Counted from the stretch's first letter, positions 1 through 6,691 are shown. The stretch is DNA of 14,368 nucleotides from JANNGZ01 sp031404155 (GCA_031404155.1 JANNGZ010000178.1:1-14368); one strand, 5' to 3'. Program-made: numbers and translations. Notes: a model not told the origin generated them from the letters alone.

Positions 1-131
1 GCGGCAAGGCGCTGGACGAGCCGCTGACGATGCTCTCAGACAAGCGCCGCCCGCTGCCGGCCTACGCCAAGGTGTTCTGCGAAATGCTCGCGGATCACGT
101 CCGCAAGGGCTTCCCGTTGCCGCGCCGGTAG
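1..131 (+). CDS. C-terminal end of a probable LysR-type transcriptional regulator (partial)
   Basis: The window opens inside a reading frame that ends at TAG 129-131. The 42 visible codons include RRPLPAYAKVFCEMLADHVR, which resembles the extreme C-terminus of LysR-family regulators, after the substrate-binding domain. Neither the DNA-binding helix-turn-helix nor the effector domain is in view, so neither the target nor the inducer can be named. A plausible intrinsic terminator follows 40 bases after the stop, which supports this being a real gene end. The LysR call rests on a short tail remembered from the family and could be wrong. Confidence 0.5.
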   Translation, partial: GKALDEPLTMLSDKRRPLPAYAKVFCEMLADHVRKGFPLPRR

Positions 132-171
132 CCGTCATCTCGTCGAAAGGGTCCATGACTCGATTTCGAAG

Positions 172-205
172 CTTGGTGCGGCGCGTCAGCCGAACCGAGT
201 TTTTT
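172..205 (+). terminator. Rho-independent terminator of the LysR-like gene
   Basis: The left arm 172-182 (CTTGGTGCGGC) pairs with the right arm 189-199 (GCCGAACCGAG) across a 6-base loop. There is one G-U wobble and one G/A mismatch. Six T residues follow at 200-205. The position 40 bases after the stop codon of the upstream gene fits a terminator on the plus strand. Confidence 0.6.
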
Positions 206-454
206 CGTACGCAGACATGACCGCAGATTCGAAGTCTCTCATCGGCTGTAGCAGATTGAACATGTTGGTCTAATCGCCGGAAGGACTCGTCACCAGCGGG
301 AATCACAGTTCGGGGGATGGCCGCTTTGGGTCTGTGGACTAAACCGCTCGCGCGGTAAGCGCTCCGGCGAGTGTGTTGGCGGTCCGTTGTGCCGCTGGTT
401 CTGCGATGTTGGTGATCGAGGCAATCCGCCTCGTTCATCGACAGGAGCAGGACC
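206..454. other. Non-coding stretch upstream of a recombinase fragment
   Basis: No convincing gene is seen on either strand. Base composition is visibly less GC-rich than the flanking genes and stop codons are frequent. The stretch ends in a good ribosome binding site (AGGAG near 443) before the ATG at 455. It therefore probably represents the end and 5' untranslated/promoter region of a former mobile element. I could not identify terminal inverted repeats or a clear -35/-10 pair. Confidence 0.4.
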
Positions 455-520
455 ATGGACATCACGACTGCCACCGTCTCATCGTTGCGTCAACGCAGGG
501 TTGAGGACATGCGCATGCGC
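455..520 (+). pseudogene. N-terminal fragment of a probable tyrosine recombinase/integrase
   Basis: The start codon has a good Shine-Dalgarno (AGGAG, about 8 bases upstream). The first 22 codons read MDITTATVSSLRQRRVEDMR and then MR. The S-x-LRQR-x-x-EDM-x-x-R pattern resembles the first residues of XerC/IS91-associated phage-type integrases, just before their SAM-like core-binding domain. After about position 520 the frame runs into glycine- and arginine-rich residues that are antisense to a cobT fragment, so the rest of the recombinase, including its catalytic R-H-R-Y residues, is absent. The open frame continues to 712 but is not coding there. The identification depends on a short segment. 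Confidence 0.45.
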
Positions 521-785
521 CCAGGCGGCGGTGGCGGTGCAAAGCCTCGTCTGACCACCGCAGGCGCAAGGCCAGGCCATCGGCCGCACCGCGGAAAGAG
601 CCGAAGTCGTCGCTCTCAAAAGACGGGTGCAGATGCGGCGCGAACAAAGGCAAAACGCGCCGGCCGCGGTGCAGGCGGCGGCCGCGAAAATGCAGGTCGC
701 GTTCACCACTGAGCGCGCGCACCGCGGCGCCGCACAGTTCTTCCACCGCTTGTTGGTGCCGCGCTGCGGCGGCCGTTGCGCTCAT
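521..785 (-). pseudogene. cobT: Truncated cobT: N-terminal remnant of the cobaltochelatase CobT subunit
   Basis: Reading from ATG 785-783 on the minus strand, about 87 codons look like the N-terminus of CobT, the subunit that works with CobS and CobN to insert cobalt into hydrogenobyrinate diamide in aerobic vitamin B12 synthesis. The recognisable segments are RHQQAVEELCGAAVRAL, LHFRGRRLHRG, LPLFAPHLHP, and DDFGSFRGAADGLALRLR followed by SDEALH. The similarity stops near 521-525, where the sequence becomes the antisense of a recombinase start. Full CobT is several hundred residues and carries a C-terminal VWA/MIDAS domain, all missing here. The start overlaps the cobS stop as ATGA, the usual sign of a coupled cobS-cobT operon. 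The family match is from memory. Confidence 0.65.
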
Positions 786-910
786 CGCCCGGTCCCGGTC
801 GGGCCTGGTGGCGCGCCGTCCAGCTCGCGGTTGAAACAACGCTGGTAGTACTCGGCCAACAGGGGGCGTTCGGCTTCGTCGCACTTGTTCAGGAACGACA
901 GCCGAAAGGC
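782..910 (-). pseudogene. cobS: Truncated cobS: C-terminal remnant of the cobaltochelatase CobS AAA+ subunit
   Basis: The last 42 codons of a minus-strand frame ending at TGA 784-782 read AFRLSFLNKCDEAERPLLAE and then YYQRCFNREL. This is the conserved C-terminal end of CobS, the AAA+ ATPase partner of CobT. Above about position 910 the frame loses similarity: the expected residues before AFRLSF are replaced by unrelated sequence, and Walker A, Walker B and the rest of the ATPase are absent. The terminator of the neighbouring lipoprotein gene lies only 55 bases beyond the break. The fragment cannot encode a working ATPase. The coupling to cobT (ATGA) is still intact, so the two pieces descend from one operon. 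Confidence 0.65.
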
Positions 911-964
911 CGATGAAGCTGATGCAGACCGCCGAGCGCCAGCAACGGCGGTGCGGCCGCCAAG

Positions 965-990
965 AAAAAAGGGCCGACGTTGTCGGCCCT
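965..990 (-). terminator. Rho-independent terminator of the lipoprotein gene
   Basis: A perfect 8-base-pair stem (GGGCCGAC at 971-978 and GTCGGCCC at 982-989) closes a 3-base loop. On the minus strand it is followed by six T residues (complement of A 965-970). It lies 25 bases past the stop of the minus-strand gene ending at 1015. Confidence 0.9.
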
Positions 991-1014
991 CTCTGTTTGG
1001 GAGCGAGACTGTGA

Positions 1015-2067
1015 TCAGCAGACCACCGCGTGCGCTACCAGCCACACGCCGCCGACGTCGCCGGTATCGGCCAGGGGCACCGTGAACGTGTGCGACGACA
1101 CCGGCGTCGCAAAGCTGGCGATGTTGCCGAATTGCCCCGGAGCTATCGTCGTCGGCCTGGAATCGCCGGCGTACAGATGGGCTTCCGTCATCGTCACACC
1201 GGCGTTGAGCGCGTAGGTCACGGCCGCGTTGGCGCCATCCCATACGATCGTCAGCGTGCCCACCTGCGTCGCATTGGCGACGCGATTCAGGCCGGCGCCG
1301 GCGTAGATCGGGTAGGTCGTCGAACCGATTGACGTCAACTCGATCGCCCAGCCCCAACGGTTGCGTGTCAGGCCCAGCGTCGGCAGGCTCTCGGGATTGC
1401 TGCGCGAGTCCGTCGTGAAGACATAGCCGCCCTTGGCAAAGGCCGTCTCGCAGCCGTTGAGCACCTTGCAGTCGAGGCCGCAGAGCCGGTACGAGACGTA
1501 GGGGATGCCGCCAATCGATCCCGCCGATGGGGTTCCCGTCGCCCAGCCGAAGCCGCAGGGCGAAATGACCTTGGCGAAGATGTACAGCGGCTGGGTACAG
1601 GGGTCGGTCGGCAGGCTGAGCGACGTCAGCAGCAGCGACAGCGCGGCCGCGGTGTTCGGCGCACCCACCGTGATTTTGTGCGGGAAGTCCGGGAAGTGCG
1701 GTACTCCGCCAAGCGTCGGCACGAGCGTCGGGTCGTTGCCGACCCAGACGAAGACTTCGCTCATGGTGCATCCAGCGGCGGCAGCGAACGAAAGTTCCAG
1801 ATTGCTCGCCGTGTTGGACACCGTCATCGTCGCCACGGTGGCGCCGCCGCCCAACACTGCTACCGGGTACTGCTGCGGCGCGCAGGTCAGCGTCGTCACT
1901 TCCAGCCGCTGCTCACGCCCGGCCGCGGGTTCCGGTTCGCCACCGCCGCAGGCGGCAAGCAGGCCACCGCCAAGCACCACGCCGGTTCCGGCGCCGACGG
2001 CCAATCTGAGGAAGGACCGGCGCGGGCTGATCTGTTCCGGCGGCGTCATCTCGGGAAGCTTGTTCAT
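1015..2067 (-). CDS. Secreted lipoprotein with a duplicated domain of unknown function
   Basis: This 350-residue protein has a combined export leader. A twin-arginine motif (SPRRSFLRL, Arg16-Arg17) precedes a hydrophobic stretch that ends in a lipobox LLAAC with Cys40, so it is probably folded in the cytoplasm, exported by Tat and lipid-anchored. A Gly/Pro/Glu linker follows. Residues about 76-168 and 266-349 look like two copies of one beta-rich domain: GCTMSEVFVWVGNDPT in the first aligns with GVTMTEAHLYAGDSRPT in the second, and both end in a hydrophobic strand (LYIFAKV / VWLVAHAVV). Between them lies a Cys-rich segment (C196, C200, C206) with CETAF and NRWGWAIEL. I know this last pattern only from uncharacterised secreted proteins. 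The start is supported by GAGGAG about 7 bases upstream. It is monocistronic: its own terminator follows and the upstream gene is divergent. Function is unknown. Confidence 0.85.
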   Translation of the reverse strand: MNKLPEMTPPEQISPRRSFLRLAVGAGTGVVLGGGLLAACGGGEPEPAAGREQRLEVTTLTCAPQQYPVAVLGGGATVATMTVSNTASNLELSFAAAAGCTMSEVFVWVGNDPTLVPTLGGVPHFPDFPHKITVGAPNTAAALSLLLTSLSLPTDPCTQPLYIFAKVISPCGFGWATGTPSAGSIGGIPYVSYRLCGLDCKVLNGCETAFAKGGYVFTTDSRSNPESLPTLGLTRNRWGWAIELTSIGSTTYPIYAGAGLNRVANATQVGTLTIVWDGANAAVTYALNAGVTMTEAHLYAGDSRPTTIAPGQFGNIASFATPVSSHTFTVPLADTGDVGGVWLVAHAVVC

Positions 2068-2097
2068 TCGTCTCTCCTCGCGAAGGGTGGGTTGGGG

Positions 2098-2113
2098 CCC
2101 TGCGTATGCAGGG
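2098..2113. promoter_or_regulatory. Perfect palindrome upstream of the lipoprotein gene (possible operator)
   Basis: CCCTGC-GTAT-GCAGGG is a perfect 6-base inverted repeat around a 4-base centre, starting 31 bases upstream of the minus-strand start at 2067. It could be an operator or a hairpin in the 5' untranslated region. No matching regulator can be named. Confidence 0.35.
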
Positions 2114-2136
2114 TCGCGATGCTATCGACGGGGCAT

Positions 2137-2211
2137 CCAGCGCGCACTCCCGCACTTAGGGGGCCGTGGACGCGGGCCGCCCCTGTGTGTTAACCACAGC
2201 CGGCGCGCTGG
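2137..2211. repeat. Long inverted repeat with nested stems in a divergent intergenic region
   Basis: CCAGCGCGC at 2137-2145 is the exact reverse complement of GCGCGCTGG at 2203-2211. Between the arms lie a shorter potential stem (AGGGG with CCCCT) and CTGTG/CACAG around a GTTAAC centre. The rest of the 2068-2355 gap between two divergently transcribed genes contains nothing I recognise as a gene. The structure could form in DNA or RNA, but no role is shown. Confidence 0.4.
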
Positions 2212-2355
2212 AGTGCCCTGCCTGGAGTGCGAGTTGGGCGCGACTGCCTTGATGGTGGGCGCCAGGTCTATCCCCGGCAACCCCCAAGCCGGCGCTGTTG
2301 CCAGCGCGAGAGCGAAGGTGTCTGATTCAAGCCCAACCCGCAAGCAGAACCCGCC

Positions 2356-2757
2356 ATGACCACCACCACATCCACACCGCAACAGCAGTTCAGCGTCAGT
2401 CACCACGACGACGCCGCGTTCAAGACGGCCGGCTTGCGCAGCTACTCCGCCTACCGCGACCTGGGCGTCGCCGCGGCCACGCAGGGCCTGGCGCAGGCCC
2501 ATGTGATCCGCATGACCGCGCCGTTCAGCCCCGAGCTGAGCGAGCGCCACCACCACGATGTCCAGTTCCAGCTCGTCTATGTGCTCAAGGGCTGGTTCAA
2601 GACCGAGTTCGAGGGCCACGGCGTGCAACTGATGAAAGAAGGCTCGTGCTGGATCCAGCCGCCCGGCATCCGCCACAAGGTGGTCGGCTGGTCCGACGAT
2701 TGCGAACTGCTCGAGATCATCCTGCCCGCCGAGCATGCGACGGTGAGCGACGAGTAG
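2356..2757 (+). CDS. Cupin-domain protein
   Basis: A 133-residue protein, small enough to be a single cupin barrel with a short N-terminal extension. The first cupin motif is visible at about 64-79 (ERHHHDVQFQLVYVLKG). It has three histidines (65-67), but Gln stands near where many cupins have the metal-binding Glu. The second motif follows around 102-120 (PPGIRHKVVGWSDDCELLEI), with His107 as the likely last metal ligand. No signal peptide is seen, so it is cytoplasmic. Single-domain cupins serve as small oxygenases, isomerases or ligand-binding proteins, and the substrate cannot be told. The ATG has only a weak Shine-Dalgarno. The next plus-strand gene is separated from it by a hairpin-rich repeat, so cotranscription is doubtful. 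Confidence 0.85.
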   Translation: MTTTTSTPQQQFSVSHHDDAAFKTAGLRSYSAYRDLGVAAATQGLAQAHVIRMTAPFSPELSERHHHDVQFQLVYVLKGWFKTEFEGHGVQLMKEGSCWIQPPGIRHKVVGWSDDCELLEIILPAEHATVSDE

Positions 2758-2778
2758 GCGGGCGCCGGCGCGCATATG

Positions 2779-2856
2779 AGCGCCCCCAGGCCGACGACAA
2801 GCGTCGTCCGCCCCCCGAGGGGGAGTCAAGCAAAGTGGCAGAGCCACATTTGCTTG
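2779..2856. repeat. Multi-hairpin intergenic repeat, copy 1
   Basis: Three consecutive hairpins lie here: GACGAC-AAGC-GTCGTC (2793-2808), C6-GA-G5 (2811-2823), and a long one whose left arm CAAGCAAAGTGGC (2827-2839) pairs with 2843-2856 around an AGA loop with a single bulged A. A second copy follows the TonB receptor gene at 14192-14251. Both share GTCCGCCCCCCGAGGGGG and a similar lead-in (GAGCGC, CCCA, GGCCG, CGAC). It may end transcription of the cupin gene, although no T-run follows. Its third hairpin covers both plausible start codons of the next gene. Confidence 0.65.
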
Positions 2857-3497
2857 TGAGCCTCCGCGCTGCGCCGGACCCGCTCGCTGTCGACGACAAC
2901 TTTGTCGTCGTCGACAAACCCGCTGGCTGGCTGGCCGTGCACGGCCGCGGCCCGGACAAGCAGGACTGCCTGCTCGCGCGTTTGCAGTCACGATGGTCCG
3001 ACGTGCTCACCGTGCACCGGCTCGACCAGGCCACCTCGGGCTTGATGGTGTTTGCGCGCGGCGCGGCGGCGCAGCGTGTGCTGAGCCGGGCCTTCGAGTC
3101 GCGTGTGGTGCACAAGGCCTACGTCGCCTGCGTCGCGGGGCTGGTATCGCGGGACAGCGGCGAGATCGACCTGCCGCTGGCCGCCGACTGGCCGAACCGG
3201 CCGCGCCAGCAGGTCGACACGAAAAACGGCCGGCCGTCGCTGACCCGCTTCGAGGTGCTCGCGCGCGACGCATCGCTGAACAGCACCCGATTGCGCCTGC
3301 TGCCGCACACCGGCCGCACGCACCAGCTGCGGGTGCATCTGGCCGCGATCGGCCACCCGGTGCTCGGCGACACCCTCTATGCAGACGTTGCCGCCGCGGC
3401 GGCGTCGCCAAGGCTGCTGCTGCATGCGAGCGAACTTTCGTTCCCGCATCCGGTGAATGCCCAGCCGCTTTCGTTCACGAGCGCGCCACCGTTCTGA
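2835..3497 (+). CDS. rluA: RluA-type 23S rRNA/tRNA pseudouridine synthase
   Basis: This enzyme isomerises uridine to pseudouridine; RluA of E. coli modifies 23S rRNA U746 and tRNA U32. The 220-residue length matches E. coli RluA (219). Seen in order: VVDKPAGWLAVHGRG (about 25-39), DKQDCLLARLQ, the catalytic loop HRLDQATSG with Asp64, DWPNRPRQ (118-125), which is characteristic of the RluA subgroup, GRTHQLRVH, and a closing LLLHASELSFPHP. No S4 RNA-binding domain is present, as expected for RluA. There is no ATG at the start. GTG 2835 has a purine-rich GGGGGAG about 10 bases upstream, but that sequence belongs to the repeat element. GTG 2856 (213 residues) is an equally reasonable start. Both lie in or at the end of a strong hairpin. 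Confidence 0.88.
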   Translation: MAEPHLLVSLRAAPDPLAVDDNFVVVDKPAGWLAVHGRGPDKQDCLLARLQSRWSDVLTVHRLDQATSGLMVFARGAAAQRVLSRAFESRVVHKAYVACVAGLVSRDSGEIDLPLAADWPNRPRQQVDTKNGRPSLTRFEVLARDASLNSTRLRLLPHTGRTHQLRVHLAAIGHPVLGDTLYADVAAAAASPRLLLHASELSFPHPVNAQPLSFTSAPPF

Positions 3498-3567
3498 AAC
3501 CCCTTCGGCGCAGGATCGACGGCTTGGGTCTACATTCTTCGGCATCCATCGCGCAAGGAGCACTCAC

Positions 3568-4200
3568 ATGTCCGCTGTCCGCCATCGCCGCCTGCTCATC
3601 TCCGCCGCCGGCGCCACGCTCGCGATGCCCGCGCTGCTGCTGCACCGCGCTCACGCGCAAGGCGCTCGCCGCGCCACACCGGGCCAGACCGAAGGCCCCT
3701 TCTACCCGGTGCGCATTCCCGACGACAGCGACGCCGACCTGCTGCGCAACGGCGCGCGCAGCTATGCGCAGGGCGAGCCGGCCTGGGTCGAAGGCACTCT
3801 GACCGACCTCGACGGCAAGCCGCTCGTCGGCGCGTCGGTCGAGATCTGGCAGGCCGACCACAGCGGCCGCTACCACCATCCCGGCGACGGCGACCGTGCC
3901 GACCCGGCGTTCCAGGGCTTCGGCCGCATCGCCACCGACACGCAGGGCCGCTGGCGCTTTCGCACCATCAAGCCGGTGCCCTACAGCGGCCGCGCGCCGC
4001 ATATCCATGTGAAGGTGAAGCAGGGCGCGCGCGAGCTGCTCACCACGCAGCTTTATGTGGCCGGCGCGCCCGGCAACGAGCGGGACGGCCTCTGGCGCCG
4101 CCTGCGCAACGACGAGGAGCGCGATGCGCTCACCCGCGCCTTCACCGCCGGCAGCGACGGTGTGCTCAAGGCGAGCTTCCCGATCGTCGTGGCGGCATAG
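3568..4200 (+). CDS. Exported intradiol ring-cleavage dioxygenase family protein
   Basis: The fold is that of the beta subunit of protocatechuate 3,4-dioxygenase and of catechol 1,2-dioxygenase, which open catechol rings between the hydroxyls using Fe(III). All four iron ligands expected for the family are present: Tyr102 (SGRYHHP), Tyr139 (KPVPYSGR), His145 and His147 (PHIHVKV). Residues 37-46 (TPGQTEGPFYP) are the usual entry to the domain. Unlike classical cytoplasmic enzymes, it begins with an export leader: RHRRLLISAAGATLAMPALL, ending AHA|Q at about residue 30, with a twin-arginine pair at 7-8. The mature enzyme is therefore probably periplasmic. The start is fixed by AAGGAG seven bases upstream; the longer frame from 3457 overlaps rluA. 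No ring-hydroxylation or beta-ketoadipate genes are adjacent, so the substrate is unknown. Confidence 0.88.
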   Translation: MSAVRHRRLLISAAGATLAMPALLLHRAHAQGARRATPGQTEGPFYPVRIPDDSDADLLRNGARSYAQGEPAWVEGTLTDLDGKPLVGASVEIWQADHSGRYHHPGDGDRADPAFQGFGRIATDTQGRWRFRTIKPVPYSGRAPHIHVKVKQGARELLTTQLYVAGAPGNERDGLWRRLRNDEERDALTRAFTAGSDGVLKASFPIVVAA

Positions 4201-4230
4201 TCATGGCCTCTCCACCCGAACGCCAACCCG

Positions 4231-4995
4231 ATGCCCCAAACACAACACCTCGTCGTCATCACCGGCAGCTCGCGCGGCCTGGGCCTTGCCATGGCGCAGA
4301 ACTGCCTGGCCCAGCCGAACCACCAGGTGATCGGCATCGCGCGGCACACCAGCGCGGCTTTGCATTCCAGCCGCTGCGCCAGCGGCAGCCAGCTCGAACA
4401 ATGGGCGCTGGACCTCGCTCAGCCGCTGCCTGCGGCGCGGCGCTTGCAAGACGCGCTCGGCGCCCTTGACGCTCAGCGCTTTGCCAGCGCCACCCTGATC
4501 AACAACGCCGCGCTGGTCACGCCACCGGGCCCGCTGACGCTCGGTGAAGACTCGGCCCTGTCCGACGCGCTGCGGGTCGGCCTGGAAGCGCCGCTGCTGC
4601 TTGCCCGCGCCTTCATGGCGGCCACGGCGGGTTGGTCGGCAACCCGCAAGCTGCTCAACATCTCCTCGGGCCTCGGCCGCCGCGCGATGGCCGGCACCGC
4701 AGCGTATTGCGCGGTGAAGGCGGGCCTGGACCACTTCAGCCGCGCGCTGGCGCTGGACGAGGCCTTGCACCCCAACGGCGTTCGAGTGGTCTCGCTCGCG
4801 CCGGGTGTGATCGACACCGACATGCAGGTGCAGCTGCGCGCCGCCGATGCGGCGGTGTTCCCCGACCAAGCGATGTTCGTGCAACTCAAAGCCGGCGGCA
4901 AACTCGACTCGCCCGAGAGCGCGGCAGCGAAGGTGCTGGCCTACCTGGCGCGTGCGGACTTCGGCGCCAACCCGGTGGCCGATGTGCGGGAGTGA
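4231..4995 (+). CDS. Short-chain dehydrogenase/reductase, sepiapterin-reductase-like
   Basis: A 254-residue classical SDR. The nucleotide-binding TGSSRGLG is at 11-18, the structural NNAA at 91-94, the catalytic Ser at 145/146 (NISSGLGRR), and Tyr159/Lys163 form YCAVK. The C-terminal part (PGVIDTDMQ, then a helix reading MFVQLKAGGKLDSPESAAAK) resembles sepiapterin reductases and bacterial benzil reductases rather than fatty-acid FabG enzymes. It probably reduces a carbonyl with NADPH; the substrate is not deducible. The gene starts 30 bases after the dioxygenase stop, so cotranscription is likely. The Shine-Dalgarno is weak. It ends convergent to the minus-strand peptidase gene, with 93 bases between and no clear terminator. 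Confidence 0.88.
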   Translation: MPQTQHLVVITGSSRGLGLAMAQNCLAQPNHQVIGIARHTSAALHSSRCASGSQLEQWALDLAQPLPAARRLQDALGALDAQRFASATLINNAALVTPPGPLTLGEDSALSDALRVGLEAPLLLARAFMAATAGWSATRKLLNISSGLGRRAMAGTAAYCAVKAGLDHFSRALALDEALHPNGVRVVSLAPGVIDTDMQVQLRAADAAVFPDQAMFVQLKAGGKLDSPESAAAKVLAYLARADFGANPVADVRE

Positions 4996-5088
4996 TTTGC
5001 GCGAGTGAGCTGCGCGGGTGCGTTCGGCCTCGTTCGGAGTCGGAGTCGGGGTCGTGCCCGCGTGCTCCGGCTCGTGCGCTGACGCCGG

Positions 5089-6624
5089 CTAAGCCGCCGC
5101 CAGCCACGCGCCCAGGTCGCGATGCAGCTTCGCCAGGTCGGCACCGCGGGTGTACATCATGTGCCCGGCGTCGTAGTAGTGGTGCTCGACGCGCTTTAGC
5201 ACGTCGGCAGGGGCGTCGAGTTGCGCCAGCGACCAGTCGCTCGCGCTGTAGGGCGTGCCCAGGTCGTAGCGGCCGCTGGCCACCAGCACCCGCAGGTGCG
5301 GGTTGCGGCGCAGCGCGCGGGCCAGGTCGTTGGAGGTGCAGGTGAAGTTCAGCCCCTTGTCCTTGCCGCGGTTCCAGTCCCAGCCTTCGTTGACCTCGCG
5401 GTTGAGGAATTCGTAGCGCTGCGCCTGCTCGATGCCGAGCGCGTCGCTGAAGTAGGCCTGCGCCGCGGCCACATAGGGGCTGGAGATGGCCTCGATGCCG
5501 GGGTCGAACTCCCACTGCCGGGTGCGGCTCGCGGCCATCGGGCCGGTGACCCGCGCTTCGAGCCGGCCGACGATCAGGCCGCGGTCGCGCAGCAGCTCGA
5601 AGAAGAAGTCCTGGTCCGAAACGCGCAGGTTCTTCTCTTCGACAAAGGCCACCGGCAAGCCGCTCAGCTCGGCGACGCGGCGCGCGACGCGGCTGCGCTT
5701 GCGAGGATCGAGCCGCGCGCCGGCATGCAACGCGGCCAGGTACTCGTCGGCCACGAAAGCTTCCGCGGCCTCGCGCGCGGCCTGCGCCGACACCGCGAGG
5801 GGCCCCTTCAGGCAGCCGTGAACCTGCGCCGCCTGCGCAAACCCGGGCAGGTACAGCGCATACGGCAGGTCGTTGCGCGGCGTGAACACCAGGCTCTGCA
5901 AATCCATCGCACACGACACCAGCACCAGGCCGCGCAACGCAATGCCGACATCGAGCAGCTTGTCGGCCAGCGCCGCGCCGCGTGTGGTGCCGTAGCTCTC
6001 GCCCGCCAGGTAGACGGCGGAGTTCCAGCGCTTGTGGCGGGTCAACCAGGCGTGCATCACCTCGCTGAGCGCGGCCACGTCGCCGTCCACGCCGAGCATG
6101 GTCTTGCGCGCGTCGTCGCTGGCGGTGAGGCTCCAGCCGGTGTGCGGCGGATCGACGAAGACGAGGTCGAAATGGGCGAGCCAGGTCAGCGGGTTGTCCA
6201 CCACCTGGTAGGGCGGCGGCGGCATCGTGCCGTCGTCGTTGATCGGCACACGCTTGGGGCCGAGGGCGCCCAGGTGCAGCCAGAGCGACGCCGAGCCGGG
6301 CCCGCCATTGAACGCAAAACACACCGGGCGCTGCGACGACTTCGCGCCGTCGCCGCCGCTACCGTCCACCAGATACGCCGTGGTGAAGATGGCGGCCTGC
6401 ACCTCGCCGCGTGTGCCGTCCAGCCCGTCCTTGCGCACCGGCACGAACGCGGCCACGGTGCGGTAGTTCAGCGGGCTGCCGTCGGCGAGCGTCACGCTGC
6501 CGCTGCCGCTGGCGGCCGTTTGGGCGAGCAGCGCGTCGACCTGTTCGCGCTGGCGCTTTGTCTTTTCGTCGGCACCTGCCGTGCCGCCAGTGGCAGTGCC
6601 TGCGTTGCTCGTCGTGTCTGCCAT
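5089..6624 (-). CDS. S10 family serine carboxypeptidase-like peptidase
   Basis: A 511-residue alpha/beta-hydrolase of the serine carboxypeptidase family, which removes C-terminal residues from peptides. The oxyanion region FNGGPGSASLW is at 105-115, the nucleophile elbow GESYG carries Ser210, and the acid and base are probably Asp454 (GRYDLGTPY) and His488 (DAGHMMY). The N-terminus is a low-complexity Thr/Gly/Ala segment followed by a charged stretch. It is not a signal peptide, so the protein looks cytoplasmic, unlike vacuolar or secreted eukaryotic relatives. It follows the 2OG dioxygenase gene by 67 bases on the same strand and could be the last gene of that transcript. Substrate specificity cannot be read from the sequence. 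Confidence 0.9.
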   Translation of the reverse strand: MADTTSNAGTATGGTAGADEKTKRQREQVDALLAQTAASGSGSVTLADGSPLNYRTVAAFVPVRKDGLDGTRGEVQAAIFTTAYLVDGSGGDGAKSSQRPVCFAFNGGPGSASLWLHLGALGPKRVPINDDGTMPPPPYQVVDNPLTWLAHFDLVFVDPPHTGWSLTASDDARKTMLGVDGDVAALSEVMHAWLTRHKRWNSAVYLAGESYGTTRGAALADKLLDVGIALRGLVLVSCAMDLQSLVFTPRNDLPYALYLPGFAQAAQVHGCLKGPLAVSAQAAREAAEAFVADEYLAALHAGARLDPRKRSRVARRVAELSGLPVAFVEEKNLRVSDQDFFFELLRDRGLIVGRLEARVTGPMAASRTRQWEFDPGIEAISSPYVAAAQAYFSDALGIEQAQRYEFLNREVNEGWDWNRGKDKGLNFTCTSNDLARALRRNPHLRVLVASGRYDLGTPYSASDWSLAQLDAPADVLKRVEHHYYDAGHMMYTRGADLAKLHRDLGAWLAAA

Positions 6625-6691
6625 GGGCTCGCTCGGGAGTTGAAACGAGGGCGCAGTTTAGGTGCGGCGTGCGGCGCCTCGGCGCGCCGAA

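Noticed and set aside
521..712. Continuation of the plus-strand frame beyond the recombinase fragment
   Set aside because: After about codon 22 it is antisense to the cobT remnant and reads as Gly/Arg-rich noise, so no 85-residue protein is claimed.
2298..2834. Upstream extension of the rluA frame to an ATG at 2298
   Set aside because: It would overlap the whole cupin gene in another frame and add about 180 residues that resemble no pseudouridine synthase domain.
2776..2859. Short plus-strand frame from ATG 2776 inside the repeat element
   Set aside because: It consists of repeat sequence, has no ribosome binding site and ends within the hairpin.
5021..5055. GGAGTC-like tandem run near the convergent gene ends
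   Set aside because: Only two or three imperfect units; too short to call a repeat array or terminator.
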